A DNA stretch of 64,000 bases from Phyllobacterium sp. OV277 (GTDB lineage: Bacteria > Pseudomonadota > Alphaproteobacteria > Rhizobiales > Rhizobiaceae), in assembly GCF_900104355.1 (NCBI RefSeq), contig NZ_FNIY01000001.1:620001-684000 (forward strand), read 5' to 3'. Shown one piece after another: positions 25,926 to 35,402 of the stretch (positions within the stretch are counted from its first letter, which is position 1; each line of letters begins with the position of its first letter). The notes below the pieces were generated by a model. That model was not told where the DNA came from. It saw only the letters and a program-made list of their open reading frames with translations, and ran no database searches. A program made the translations under genes and the position numbers.

Positions 25926-28460
25926 ATGCGCACTTCGAAATGGGTTCTGGGAACCTATATTTTCATCATTATTGCGGGCATCATCCTCGCGCTGCCCAAT
26001 ATTTTCACCAAGGCACAGCTTGATGTCCTGCCGAATTGGCTGCCCAAGAAGCAGATCTCGCTTGGTCTCGATCTTCGCGGCGGCTCCTACCTCGTTCTCG
26101 AAGTTGACGCCGCAGCGCTGAAAAAAGACCGCATCCGCGCCATGCTGGATGATGCGCGCAACAAGCTGCGCACGGAGCGCATTCAGGCACAGTCAATCCG
26201 TATTGCCGGTGATTCCGTCATCGTCACCATTGCTGATCAGGCACAGCGCGACCGCGCCGTAACTGTTCTGAAAGAACTGACCGCGCAGGTTACACAGATT
26301 GGCTTCGCCGCTCCGGTCAGCGACATCGATATTACAACTGCCGACAATACAATCCGCCTGACACTGACGGAAGCCGGCATGAAGGACAGGCTCGATAACG
26401 CCCTGACCCAGAGCCTTGAAATCGTTCGCCGCCGCGTCGATCAGGTCGGCGTTGCCGAACCATCCATCCAGCGCGTCGGTTCAGACCGTATCGTCGTCCA
26501 GCTTCCGGGCCTTCAGGACCCGTCACAGCTGCGCGCTCTGCTCGGCAGCACGGCCAAGATGACATTCCACATGGTTGCCAATGGCAATTACGGCGATACA
26601 CCGCCTCCCGGCATTTCCATCCTGCCTGATGCAAAGAACCCGGGACAGACCTATCCTGTTGAAGATCGCGTTGCGCTGAGTGGTGAACGTCTGACCGACG
26701 CCCGCGCTGCCTTCGATACGCAGACCAACCAGCCGATCATTTCGTTCCGCTTTGACAATGTCGGCGCCCGTCAGTTTGCCGATATCACCAGCCAGAACGT
26801 CGGACGCCCCTTCGCCATCGTTCTCGACGGCAAGGTGCTGACCGCTCCGGTCATTCAGGTTCCAATCACTGGCGGTTCTGGTCAGATCACCGGTAACTTC
26901 ACCGTTCAGGATACCGTTACCACTGCCGCCCTGTTGCGTGCCGGTGCCCTGCCCGCACCATTGACGGTGATCGAAGAGCGTACTGTCGGCCCTGATCTTG
27001 GCGGCGACGTCATCAAGATGGGTATTTTAACCGGTCTTATCGGTTTTGCCCTCGTCGTCGGCTTTATTTTCGTTCTTTACGGAACATGGGGCTTCATCGC
27101 CAATCTGGCTCTGGCGCTTAACGTCATCCTGACATTCGGTGTTCTTACCCTTATCGGCGCGACGCTCACCCTGCCCGGCATCGCCGCTATCATTCTCGGT
27201 ATCGGTTTTGCCGTTGATGCGAACATTCTGATCAATGAGCGTATCCGGGAAGAAGCCCGCAAAGGCATCGGCGCCATGGCTGCCGTGGATCGTGGTTTCA
27301 AACACGCCTACGCAACCATCGTTGACGCGAACGTTACCCACATGATTTCCACCCTGCTGCTGTTCCTTTTCGGCTCGGGCCCGATCCGTGGTTTTGCCGT
27401 GACCATGCTTATCGGCACGCTCATTTCAATGTTCACCGCCGTTACGGTCGTGCGCATCGTCATGACGGCCATCGTGCGCCGCCGCAAGATGAAGACGATC
27501 AGCATCGAACATGTGATCAAGCTCGTTCCGGAGACCACGAATATCTCCTTCATGAATGCGCGTTTCTTTGGTATCGGCGTTTCGATCTTCCTGTCGATTG
27601 CCTCGATTATCCTGTTTATTCATCCGGGTCTCAACTACGGCATCGACTTCAAGGGCGGCATTCAGGTAGCGATCGCAACCTCGAAGCCAACAGATCTGGC
27701 TACCATGCGTAGTTCGCTTGAAGAGCTGGGCCTTGGCGAAGTTGTGCTTCAGCAGGCTGGCAGCGACAGTCAGGTGCTGATTCGCGTTCAGCGTCAGGAT
27801 GGCGGCGAGGAAGCCCAGACAATTGCTGTGACCAAGGTCAAGGCAGCGGTCGAAAAGCTCGATCCGGGTGTGAAGATCGAAAGCTCGGAGGTCGTTGGAC
27901 CAAAGGTCAGTCAGGAACTGGCACGGTCAGGCGTTCTGGCTGTTATTCTCGCCAGTATCGCCATGCTGCTCTACATCTGGTGGCGGTTTGAGTGGCACTT
28001 TGCCCTTGGCGCGATTGCCACGCTGATCCTCGATACGACGAAGACAGTAGGCTTCTTCGCGCTGATGGGACTGGACTTCAACCTCACGGCCATTGCCGCG
28101 CTTTTGACGATGATCGGTTACTCCGTGAACGATAAGGTCGTGGTTTATGACCGTATGCGTGAAAATTTGCGCATTCACAAGAAGATGCCACTGCGCCAGA
28201 TCATCGACATGAGTATCAACCAGACGCTGGCGCGCTGTATCTACACCTCCGCCACCATCTTCCTTGCCATGCTCCCCATGGCAATCTGGGGTGGCAAGGC
28301 AGTGGAAAACTTCGCATTGCCGATGCTGTTCGGTGTGATCATCGCCACCAGTTCCTCGATCTTCATTGCAGCGCCTATCCTGCTGCTGCTGGGAACCTGG
28401 TGGGAAAAGAACCACACACATCGCATTGGTTCCAGCGAAACACCTGCTGTTAAGAGCTGA
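25926..28460 (+). CDS. secDF: Fused protein translocase subunit SecDF
   Basis: An 844-residue fusion of SecD and SecF, the proton-driven subunits that pull exported proteins through SecYEG on the periplasmic side. The SecD half has the first span (residues 8-27), the LGLDLRGGSYLVLEVD motif (about 47-62), a periplasmic P1 domain, then five spans including GFAVDANILINERIREE. The SecF half starts near residue 530 and has LNYGIDFKGGIQV, GYSVNDKVVVYDRMREN and a further set of six spans. The fusion is common in Rhizobiales. No yajC is present directly upstream. An eight-base inverted repeat at 28495-28533 follows the stop but has no T-run. Confidence 0.95.
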   Translation: MRTSKWVLGTYIFIIIAGIILALPNIFTKAQLDVLPNWLPKKQISLGLDLRGGSYLVLEVDAAALKKDRIRAMLDDARNKLRTERIQAQSIRIAGDSVIVTIADQAQRDRAVTVLKELTAQVTQIGFAAPVSDIDITTADNTIRLTLTEAGMKDRLDNALTQSLEIVRRRVDQVGVAEPSIQRVGSDRIVVQLPGLQDPSQLRALLGSTAKMTFHMVANGNYGDTPPPGISILPDAKNPGQTYPVEDRVALSGERLTDARAAFDTQTNQPIISFRFDNVGARQFADITSQNVGRPFAIVLDGKVLTAPVIQVPITGGSGQITGNFTVQDTVTTAALLRAGALPAPLTVIEERTVGPDLGGDVIKMGILTGLIGFALVVGFIFVLYGTWGFIANLALALNVILTFGVLTLIGATLTLPGIAAIILGIGFAVDANILINERIREEARKGIGAMAAVDRGFKHAYATIVDANVTHMISTLLLFLFGSGPIRGFAVTMLIGTLISMFTAVTVVRIVMTAIVRRRKMKTISIEHVIKLVPETTNISFMNARFFGIGVSIFLSIASIILFIHPGLNYGIDFKGGIQVAIATSKPTDLATMRSSLEELGLGEVVLQQAGSDSQVLIRVQRQDGGEEAQTIAVTKVKAAVEKLDPGVKIESSEVVGPKVSQELARSGVLAVILASIAMLLYIWWRFEWHFALGAIATLILDTTKTVGFFALMGLDFNLTAIAALLTMIGYSVNDKVVVYDRMRENLRIHKKMPLRQIIDMSINQTLARCIYTSATIFLAMLPMAIWGGKAVENFALPMLFGVIIATSSSIFIAAPILLLLGTWWEKNHTHRIGSSETPAVKS

Positions 28461-28742
28461 CCAGACATTCGTCTAAGCTCTCCAAGCTAAATATCTGCGG
28501 CGTATGGAAAAAATTGCATTTCCTGCGCCGCAGAATGACAAAAGTTGTTTGCAAGACATCATGTGTACGCAATAGTGAGGCAGTCATAGAGCAATTATTG
28601 TTTTTGCGTAGCCGTTCTGCCGAACCCGGGGGATTTGACCCGAATGTACAGGCGGAAAGCCTGAGCAAAAACAAAACCTGCTCTGGCTGTTCACAGTTTG
28701 ATTTGATTATTTTCAACATATCCAAGGGGGAGACACCGACAT
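28461..28742 (+). promoter_or_regulatory. Upstream region of the Kef-type gene with long inverted repeat
   Basis: No gene is seen here. Bases 28589-28613 (starting GAGCAATTATTG and ending GCGTAGCC) pair imperfectly with 28659-28683, which contain GAGCAAAAACAAAACC. A shorter inner pairing TCTGCC/GGCGGA (28616-28621 with 28651-28656) makes one long stem-loop ending about 60 bases before the antiporter start. It matches no riboswitch I know. It may be a regulatory leader or a decayed mini-element. Confidence 0.3.
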
Positions 28743-30497
28743 ATGCCTCATGAAACGCCGCTGATTGCGACAATCGTAGTGGGCCTTGTTCTGGCCTTCA
28801 TATTCGGTGCGATTGCCAACCGTCTGCGCGTTCCTCCCCTTGTCGGTTATCTGCTTGCCGGTGTGCTTGCCGGCGCTCACACGCCCGGTTTTGTTGCCGA
28901 TCAGGAACTGGCCGCAGAACTCGCCGAAATCGGCGTCATTCTGCTGATGTTCGGTGTCGGGCTGCATTTCTCTCTGAAGGATTTGCTGTCCGTCCGCGCC
29001 ATCGCCATTCCTGGCGCCATCGTCCAGATCATCGTCGCCACATTGCTTGGCGCAGGTCTTGCCTGGATACTTGGCTGGAGCATGCAGGCTGGTTTCGTCT
29101 TTGGCCTCGCCCTGTCCGTTGCCAGTACCGTTGTGCTGCTTCGCGCCATGCAGGAACGCCGCCTGATCGAGACGGAGCGCGGCCGCATCGCTGTTGGCTG
29201 GTTGATCGTTGAAGACCTTGCCATGGTTCTGGCACTGGTGTTGCTCCCGGCCATAGCCGGTGTCGTCAATGGCAAAAACCCTTCGGCTGAAATTGTCCAC
29301 GCAGCCAGCGATCCGATCGCCAATTATTTCAACCTTGGCATTGGCGGCATCATTGCCCTGACCCTCGGCAAGGTCGCCGCCTTCGTGGCCCTCATGCTTA
29401 TCGTTGGCCGCCGCGTCATTCCGTGGACGCTCCATGCTATTGCCCATACGGGATCGCGCGAGTTGTTCAGGCTCGCGGTGCTGGCCATTGCGCTCGGCGT
29501 CGCCTTCGGTGCTTCAAAGCTCTTCGGCGTATCGCTGGCACTTGGCGCCTTCTTCGCCGGTATGATCATGAGTGAATCCGAGCTGAGCCACCGTGCAGCG
29601 GAAGAATCCCTGCCACTGCGTGACGCTTTCGCTGTTCTGTTCTTCGTTTCCGTCGGCATGCTGTTCGACCCGATGACGATCATCAATGATCCCCTGCCCC
29701 TTCTGGCAACGCTCGCGATCATCGTGGTGGGCAAATCGCTGGCGGCATTCTTCATTGTTCTGGCCTTCGGCTATCCGACCGGAACGGCGCTGATCATTTC
29801 AGCAAGCCTCGCGCAGATCGGCGAATTCTCGTTCATTCTGGCGGAGCTGGGGGTCGGCCTTGGCATGTTGCCGGAGGAAGGACGCGATCTCATTCTCGGC
29901 GGCGCTATCTTGTCGATCCTGCTCAATCCCCTCGTCTTTGCCGGGGTGGGTTATCTCAAACCATGGCTGGAAAAACGCTATGCACCGGCACAGGAGGCCG
30001 ATCCGGAAGTCACTGTGATCGAAGAGCCTGATGTCGAGGAACTGCACCAGACAACCCTGACAGACCACGCCGTTCTGATCGGTTATGGCCGTGTCGGCAG
30101 CCTCGTCGGCGATGCGCTCAAAGAAGCGGGCAAGTCGTTCCTCGTCATCGAAGACGCAGACAAGACGGTCGCGAAACTACGCGATGATGAGGTGGAAACC
30201 ATCGTTGGCAATGCTGCCAATGGCGATGTTCTGGCCGCTGCCAATCTGGCACAGGCCCGGCAACTCATCATTGCCATTCCCAATGCGTTTGAAGCGGGAC
30301 AGATCGTCGTCAAGGCGCGCGCTGCCAATCCATCAATCAGTATTCTGGCGCGGGCGCATTCCGATGCAGAGGTGCAACATTTGCAGGATCTCGGTGCTGA
30401 TGCAGTGATCATGGGTGAACGCGAGATCGCCCGTGGTATAGTCGCGCATATTCTCGATCTGGACAAACCTGTGCCGGAGGAACCGTTACCGGCATAA
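28743..30497 (+). CDS. Kef/YbaL-type K+/H+ antiporter (CPA2) with RCK domain
   Basis: A 584-residue monovalent cation:proton antiporter-2. Some twelve membrane helices fill residues 5-400, including the GVGLHFSLKDL segment and SLAQIGEFSFILAELG typical of KefB/KefC and YbaL. A cytosolic TrkA-N (RCK) nucleotide-binding domain follows at about 440-560, opening with HAVLIGYGRVGSLVG. It should mediate K+ efflux or pH balance under gating by a nucleotide or thiol adduct. YbaL is the closest fit by domain layout. A GGGGGAG ribosome site precedes the ATG. The leader contains the structured repeat noted separately. Confidence 0.88.
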   Translation: MPHETPLIATIVVGLVLAFIFGAIANRLRVPPLVGYLLAGVLAGAHTPGFVADQELAAELAEIGVILLMFGVGLHFSLKDLLSVRAIAIPGAIVQIIVATLLGAGLAWILGWSMQAGFVFGLALSVASTVVLLRAMQERRLIETERGRIAVGWLIVEDLAMVLALVLLPAIAGVVNGKNPSAEIVHAASDPIANYFNLGIGGIIALTLGKVAAFVALMLIVGRRVIPWTLHAIAHTGSRELFRLAVLAIALGVAFGASKLFGVSLALGAFFAGMIMSESELSHRAAEESLPLRDAFAVLFFVSVGMLFDPMTIINDPLPLLATLAIIVVGKSLAAFFIVLAFGYPTGTALIISASLAQIGEFSFILAELGVGLGMLPEEGRDLILGGAILSILLNPLVFAGVGYLKPWLEKRYAPAQEADPEVTVIEEPDVEELHQTTLTDHAVLIGYGRVGSLVGDALKEAGKSFLVIEDADKTVAKLRDDEVETIVGNAANGDVLAAANLAQARQLIIAIPNAFEAGQIVVKARAANPSISILARAHSDAEVQHLQDLGADAVIMGEREIARGIVAHILDLDKPVPEEPLPA

Positions 30498-30593
30498 CGA
30501 TAGGAAAATGGGGGTAGCGGCGTAAAGATATGCGCCAGTGGATCAATAAGCTCGAAAAGAGCGCTCAGTGAGAATGGCAAGGCAGGAATAAGC

Positions 30594-31544
30594 ATGAAGT
30601 TGAAGGATTATGTATGGCCGGTAATCGGACTGGCCGCAGTCGGTGTTTCCGCATGGCTCCTTTACCGGGAGTTGCGCAGCATATCGCTGGATGACGTAAT
30701 CCACAGCCTCTATGCCATTCCCGCCCATCGCTGGATTCTGGCCGCGCTCAGTTCGCTCGTCGCCTACGCCGCACTCGCAGGTTATGATCGCATCGCCCTT
30801 CTGCATCTGCGCCGCAAGATTTCATGGCTGTTCATCACGCTTTGCTCGTTCACCACCTACGCCCTCTCGCACAATATCGGTGCATCGATGATATCGGGCG
30901 CTGTGGTGCGCTATCGTGCCTATTCCTCGCAGGGCATGAGCACAGCGGAAATCGCGCTCCTCATCGCCTTCTGTTCGTTCACTTTCATGCTCGGCACAAT
31001 AACGCTGAGTGCAGTCGTGCTTCTGATCGAGCCGGAGATTCTGCAACGTTTCAACGATGAAACGCCGCTTTACGTCAGTTACCTTCTGGGGTTTGGTGCC
31101 CTGGCGTTTGTGTTGCTTTATGTCTTCGGCAGCTGGTTGCAATTGCGCCCCTTGCGTATCCGCAAATTCACTCTGGAATATCCAAGGCTGACCGTCGTCG
31201 CCCAGCAGTTGATCGTCGGGCCGGTGGAACTGCTCGGTGCCGCCGCCATCATTTATTTCACCCTGCCGGAGGCAGGTAATCCCGGCTTCCTGATCATTCT
31301 CGGCATTTTCCTCATCTCATTCTCTGCGGCGCTGATTTCCCATGCACCCGGCGGACTTGGTGTACTGGAACTGGTGTTTTTGACTGGCCTTCCCGATATG
31401 AATCAGGCCGATGTACTGGCTGCACTCATCATCTTCCGCCTGTTCTATCTGCTTATTCCCTTTGCCCTGTCACTGCTTGTGGTCCTCTTTTTCGAACGTT
31501 CACAATTGCTGTTGCGCTGGTACAAGAAAGACACCGAAAGTTGA
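30594..31544 (+). CDS. YbhN/MprF-type membrane protein (UPF0104, LPG-synthase TM family)
   Basis: A 316-residue protein with about eight membrane spans, matching the flippase-like half of MprF (lysylphosphatidylglycerol synthase) but lacking the aminoacyl-transferase domain. The conserved region ALSHNIGASMISGAVVRYR (about residues 85-103) and SHAPGGLGVLE (about 246-256) identify the family. Members are linked to lipid or cardiolipin handling; the actual substrate here is unknown. It follows the Kef gene by 96 bases in the same direction with its own AGGAA ribosome site, so a shared transcript is possible. Confidence 0.82.
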   Translation: MKLKDYVWPVIGLAAVGVSAWLLYRELRSISLDDVIHSLYAIPAHRWILAALSSLVAYAALAGYDRIALLHLRRKISWLFITLCSFTTYALSHNIGASMISGAVVRYRAYSSQGMSTAEIALLIAFCSFTFMLGTITLSAVVLLIEPEILQRFNDETPLYVSYLLGFGALAFVLLYVFGSWLQLRPLRIRKFTLEYPRLTVVAQQLIVGPVELLGAAAIIYFTLPEAGNPGFLIILGIFLISFSAALISHAPGGLGVLELVFLTGLPDMNQADVLAALIIFRLFYLLIPFALSLLVVLFFERSQLLLRWYKKDTES

Positions 31545-31561
31545 GATAACAAGGAGGTGCT

Positions 31562-32806
31562 TTAACCGGACGTATCATTGTTTGAAGCAATGCGTTGGCG
31601 GTAGGCAAGAAGAATGACAGCGAGCGCAACCGTCAGATAGCCGCTCAGAAGATAAGGCGCAGAGACACCCGCGATCCCCGCCAGAACAGCCCCAAGCGGC
31701 GGTGCAGCTGTTATGCCAATCGCGCTCACCGCCTCGCCAACTGCCGTAACGCGGCCAAGCGATTCTGGCGGCGTTTCTTTCTGAAGAATAGTTCGGTAGG
31801 GAACAAAGAGGCACGCGCTCGTAACGCCAATAAAGAACTGAAGTATGCAGAAGATAATTGGCGACATCACCAAATCGCCACGCCCCACATGTCCCGTGAC
31901 CGCAATGAGCAGACCGCACCCGATGCCACCTGTCGCCATCAGCCTTAGCGGGTCATGGCTGGCTCCGAACTGGCCAAGCAGAAGAGCGCCCAGCACGCCG
32001 CCTGCGCCTGTTACTGCCACCGAAATGCCCAGCATCGCGTCAGAATAACCAATCGTTTTAATCAAAAGAGAGATCAGCCCATCGTAGAGAAATATCAGGA
32101 AGAAGCCGATGCCCATCGTGGCGATTGCAGTGAGAAGTAAGGGGCGTCTTCCGATGAGAACCAGCCCATCCATAAATTCAAGACGGAAGCCTCTGCTCCC
32201 GGTCGCCTCGCGGGCATGACGCAAACCGGATGGCAGTCCCAACAGGATAAGCGCGGCGATGAGCGAGAGGCTCGCATTGGCGAGGAAGATTTGTTGTGGG
32301 TTGAGAAGAACCACCAGTCCACCTCCCAAAGCGGGACCAGTTACCTTTGTCACTTGATTGATGGTGTGACTAAGACTGTTGGCGGCCATTAACCCATCGG
32401 GCGGACTGAGCAGCGGTATTGTGGCCTGTTTCGCTGGTGTGAACACGGCATCGACACTTGATTTGGCTATGACCAGCAAAAGCAGAATTGGCAGGTTCGG
32501 GGCTATGGCAAAAGCCGCCGTTGCAACGGCTCGAAGGAAATTACTGGCAATCAATAGAGTACGTTGGTCACTGCGATCAACAAGCACACCAATCAGAGGT
32601 GCAAGGACGACATGGGGCAAGGCGAGCGCCAACGTCAAACTGGCCAATGCGGCTGGGCCGAGATTCCAATGAAAGGTCAGCAGTGCCGCCAATGCAACAA
32701 AGTCGAGCCAATCAGCAAGATCAGCGGGCACTTGGGCAATGAAAAGTCGGCGCAATCGTGGAACCGCGAGGGGAGACAGCGCAGTCGGCAGGGAGAAAAA
32801 GCGCAT
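31562..32806 (-). CDS. Major facilitator superfamily transporter
   Basis: A 414-residue MFS protein with about eleven to twelve helices and the MFS loop motif GVLVDRSDQRTLL between helices 2 and 3. The overall pattern fits the macrolide-efflux/enterobactin-exporter (MFS_3) branch, so drug or siderophore export is likely but not shown. It is convergent with the YbhN-like gene and divergent from the hydrolase gene, with 18 and about 250 bases of spacing. No regulator adjoins it. Confidence 0.85.
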   Translation of the reverse strand: MRFFSLPTALSPLAVPRLRRLFIAQVPADLADWLDFVALAALLTFHWNLGPAALASLTLALALPHVVLAPLIGVLVDRSDQRTLLIASNFLRAVATAAFAIAPNLPILLLLVIAKSSVDAVFTPAKQATIPLLSPPDGLMAANSLSHTINQVTKVTGPALGGGLVVLLNPQQIFLANASLSLIAALILLGLPSGLRHAREATGSRGFRLEFMDGLVLIGRRPLLLTAIATMGIGFFLIFLYDGLISLLIKTIGYSDAMLGISVAVTGAGGVLGALLLGQFGASHDPLRLMATGGIGCGLLIAVTGHVGRGDLVMSPIIFCILQFFIGVTSACLFVPYRTILQKETPPESLGRVTAVGEAVSAIGITAAPPLGAVLAGIAGVSAPYLLSGYLTVALAVILLAYRQRIASNNDTSG

Positions 32807-33055
32807 TGTTCACCGCACCTCGACTGCTATCATTTTCCGGAAAGTATTTGTTTTAACCGCTACCCACAAGAAACCCTTGCGCGAAACCTTTACCAGTGAC
32901 CGGGCGCGATTTCACGGTTTCGGATTTTTGCATTGGATTTATTTTCCATTCCTCGCACTCTTTAGTGCCCTATTCCTTCAATGAATGGGGTTCGGCACCT
33001 ATTTTCAGGCGGTGACTTCAACATTTCCTCCCGAAACTGGAAGGATGAGCGGCTG

Positions 33056-33616
33056 ATGACAACATTGATCATTCCGGGATATCTCGGCTCCGAAAAAGGC
33101 CATTGGCAGCGCGAATGGCTGGCCGATGACGACACTGCCCGTCTTGTTGAGCAGGACGACTGGGAGAACCCGGTCCTGTCGCAATGGCTGCATGTGCTTG
33201 AAGCCCGAATTTCCGAAACGCCGGGCGCCATCCTCGTTGCGCATAGTCTTGGCTGCGTTCTTGTTGCGCATCTGGCCAGCCGTCCCTCCGCCGCCCATGT
33301 GGCGGGCGCCGTGCTGGTGGCGCCTGCGGATGCGGAGCGCATGGCCGTGCAGGACGAAAAGTTCCGCAGCTTTGCGCCATTGCCGCGCCATGCTTTCAGT
33401 TTTCCATCGATTGTCGCCGCCAGCCGTGACGACCCCTATATGTCGTTCAACAAGGCACAGGCACTGGCGGAAATCTGGGGCTCCGGCTTTGTCGACATGC
33501 GCAATGCCGGGCATATCAATGTGGCCAGCGGTTTTGGTGCTTGGCCGGAAGGTTATATTCTGGCGGATTCCATGCGGCGGCAGAATGAAACTTTTCGCAC
33601 CAAACGCGCCGCTTAA
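33056..33616 (+). CDS. RBBP9/YdeN-family serine hydrolase
   Basis: A 186-residue alpha/beta hydrolase of the RBBP9/YdeN family. PGYLGSEKGHW (about residues 7-17) and the nucleophile elbow AHSLG (serine near residue 63) are clear, with a late aspartate (SRDDPY) and histidine (NAGHIN) completing the triad. Start at ATG 33056 with AAGGATGAG upstream; the longer frame to 32981 has no ribosome site. Its TAA stop overlaps the cysW stop on the other strand. Natural substrate unknown. Confidence 0.85.
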   Translation: MTTLIIPGYLGSEKGHWQREWLADDDTARLVEQDDWENPVLSQWLHVLEARISETPGAILVAHSLGCVLVAHLASRPSAAHVAGAVLVAPADAERMAVQDEKFRSFAPLPRHAFSFPSIVAASRDDPYMSFNKAQALAEIWGSGFVDMRNAGHINVASGFGAWPEGYILADSMRRQNETFRTKRAA

Positions 33617-34476
33617 CCCGCCTGTTTGCGTTCCAGAAAATATTTCAGGATCAGCGTGACCACGGCAATCAAAGCCAGGGTCGATGCGGCAGCAAAGGCC
33701 CCGGTGACATTGTAATCATTGAACAGCAGTTCGATTTGCAATGGCAGCGTGTTGGTCTGGCCGCGAATAGCACCCGATACGACTGACACAGCGCCAAATT
33801 CGCCCATGACGCGCGCATTGCACAAAACTGCGCCGTAAAGCAGCGCCCAGCGAATATTTGGCAGTGTCACGTAGAAGAAGGTCTGCAATCCGGTTGCGCC
33901 AAGGGTAATCGCCGCTTCCTCATCTTCACTGCCCTGCGCCTGCATCAGCGGAATGAGTTCGCGCGCCACAAACGGACTGGTGACGAACAGGCTGACAAGG
34001 AAGATCGCCGGGACCGTAAACATGATCTTGATGTCATAACTCTCAAGCAGTGGCCCAAGCAGACCCTGACTGCCATAAAGAAAGAGATAGGTCACACCGG
34101 CAACAATCGGCGAGACCGAGAACGGTATCTCGATAAAGGTGATCAACAGCCCGCGTCCGGGAAAGCGGAAGCGCGTGACGAGCCATGCCACGCAGATACC
34201 AAAAATCATGTTGATGGGCACAACCACAATGGCTGTCAGCACCGTAAGCCAGATGGCGTGCAGTGTGGCAGGCTGGGTAATCTGCGAGAAATATACCGCC
34301 ACGCCTTCGCGGAACGCATAGGAGAAGATCACCGCAATCGGCACGCCAATGAACAGCGCCGACAGCGCCATGGCAGACAGGATCAGCACCCAATGCGATG
34401 CCCGCGCCGGGGGCTGGCCATGCCGCCGGGACGACTGCCGCTTCGCAGTGGTGGCGAGATCAGCTGCGGTCTGCAT
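33613..34476 (-). CDS. cysW: Sulfate/thiosulfate ABC transporter permease CysW
   Basis: A 287-residue inner-membrane permease with six spans. The EAA-type loop contacting the ATPase reads EEAAITLGATGLQTFF (about residues 199-214). Pairing with CysT and a sulfate-binding protein fixes its role in sulfate or thiosulfate uptake. I place the start at ATG 34476, giving a 17-base overlap with cysT; a longer frame to 34788 lies wholly inside cysT. It is the last gene of the operon; its stop overlaps the convergent hydrolase stop, so no cysA follows. Confidence 0.92.
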   Translation of the reverse strand: MQTAADLATTAKRQSSRRHGQPPARASHWVLILSAMALSALFIGVPIAVIFSYAFREGVAVYFSQITQPATLHAIWLTVLTAIVVVPINMIFGICVAWLVTRFRFPGRGLLITFIEIPFSVSPIVAGVTYLFLYGSQGLLGPLLESYDIKIMFTVPAIFLVSLFVTSPFVARELIPLMQAQGSEDEEAAITLGATGLQTFFYVTLPNIRWALLYGAVLCNARVMGEFGAVSVVSGAIRGQTNTLPLQIELLFNDYNVTGAFAAASTLALIAVVTLILKYFLERKQAG

Positions 34477-35302
34477 AGCGAAGCTGCCGGGCTTGAATGG
34501 AATTGGTGACAAAGAGCATAAGGAACGCCATGACAAGCATGACCGTGGCGATTGCCGCTGCCGCCGGATAGTCATATTCATCAAGCCGGATGAACACGAG
34601 CAAGGACATGACCTCGGTTTCAAAAGGCAGATTGCCTGAAATAAACACGATCGCACCGAATTCGCCAAGGCTGCGGGCAAAGGACAGGCTGCATCCGGCG
34701 ATAAAGGCCGGGAATATCGCAGGCCAGATAACCCGGCTGAATATCTGCCAGTTCGTCGCCCCCAGTGAGCGCGCCGCTTCCTCCACATCCCCAGCCACGT
34801 CTTCCAGCACCGGTTGTACCGTGCGGATGACGAAGGGAATGCTGGTGAACATCATCGCAATGGCGATGCCAAGCGGCGCATAGGCAACCTTGATGCCCAT
34901 AGGCTCCAGAAACCGGCCAAACCAGCCATTGGCAGAAAACACGGTGACAAGGGCGAGACCAGCAACAGCCGTCGGCAAGGCAAAGGGCAGATCAACCACC
35001 GCGTCGAGCAATCTGCGACCGGGAAATTCGTAGCGCACCAGCACCCATGCGAGCAGCATGCCAAACAATGCGTTAAACAGCGTCGCAAGCGCCGCCGCCC
35101 CGACGGTGATCCGGTAAGTTGCCACCGCCCGTTCGGAGGAAATGATTGTCCAGAAATCCGACCAGCCGAGATTGACCGATTTGTACAGCATCGCCAGCAA
35201 GGGCAGAGCCACGATGATGGTGAAATACAAAAGAGTGACGCCGAGGGTCAGGCTGAACCCCGGCAATATTCCGCGCTGACTGGATTTCGAAAACAACGAC
35301 AT
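34460..35302 (-). CDS. cysT: Sulfate/thiosulfate ABC transporter permease CysT
   Basis: A 280-residue permease, partner of CysW, with six membrane spans and the ATPase-contact loop EEAARSLGATNWQIFS at about residues 176-191. The opening PGFSLTLGVTLLY is typical of CysT/CysU. It lies 100 bases after the binding-protein gene, with a hairpin between them, and overlaps cysW. Length is normal. Confidence 0.94.
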   Translation of the reverse strand: MSLFSKSSQRGILPGFSLTLGVTLLYFTIIVALPLLAMLYKSVNLGWSDFWTIISSERAVATYRITVGAAALATLFNALFGMLLAWVLVRYEFPGRRLLDAVVDLPFALPTAVAGLALVTVFSANGWFGRFLEPMGIKVAYAPLGIAIAMMFTSIPFVIRTVQPVLEDVAGDVEEAARSLGATNWQIFSRVIWPAIFPAFIAGCSLSFARSLGEFGAIVFISGNLPFETEVMSLLVFIRLDEYDYPAAAAIATVMLVMAFLMLFVTNSIQARQLRYADRS

Positions 35303-35344
35303 AGCAGGGTTCTAGAGCCTGTTCCCGTGAAAGCAAGCAAGGGT

Positions 35345-35380
35345 TGAAAAGAATGCGGCGCAGCTTTGAAGCCACGCCGC
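35345..35380 (-). terminator. Possible partial terminator between sbp and cysT
   Basis: On the minus strand a GCGGCG/CGCCGC stem with an inner mismatch and a six-base loop (35355-35380) is followed by ATTCTTTT. Such a hairpin between a binding-protein gene and permease genes often lowers distal expression or protects the upstream RNA. Confidence 0.5.
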
Positions 35381-35402
35381 CTTTTGATCTATCAATCGCC
35401 GA

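Noticed and set aside
28450-28773. 107-codon minus-strand frame behind secDF
   Set aside because: It overlaps the starts or ends of two well-supported genes and has no protein-like features; the region contains an inverted repeat instead.
32981-33055. Upstream extension of the RBBP9-like hydrolase
   Set aside because: The added 25 residues are not like the family, and the ATG at 33056 has an AAGGA ribosome site.
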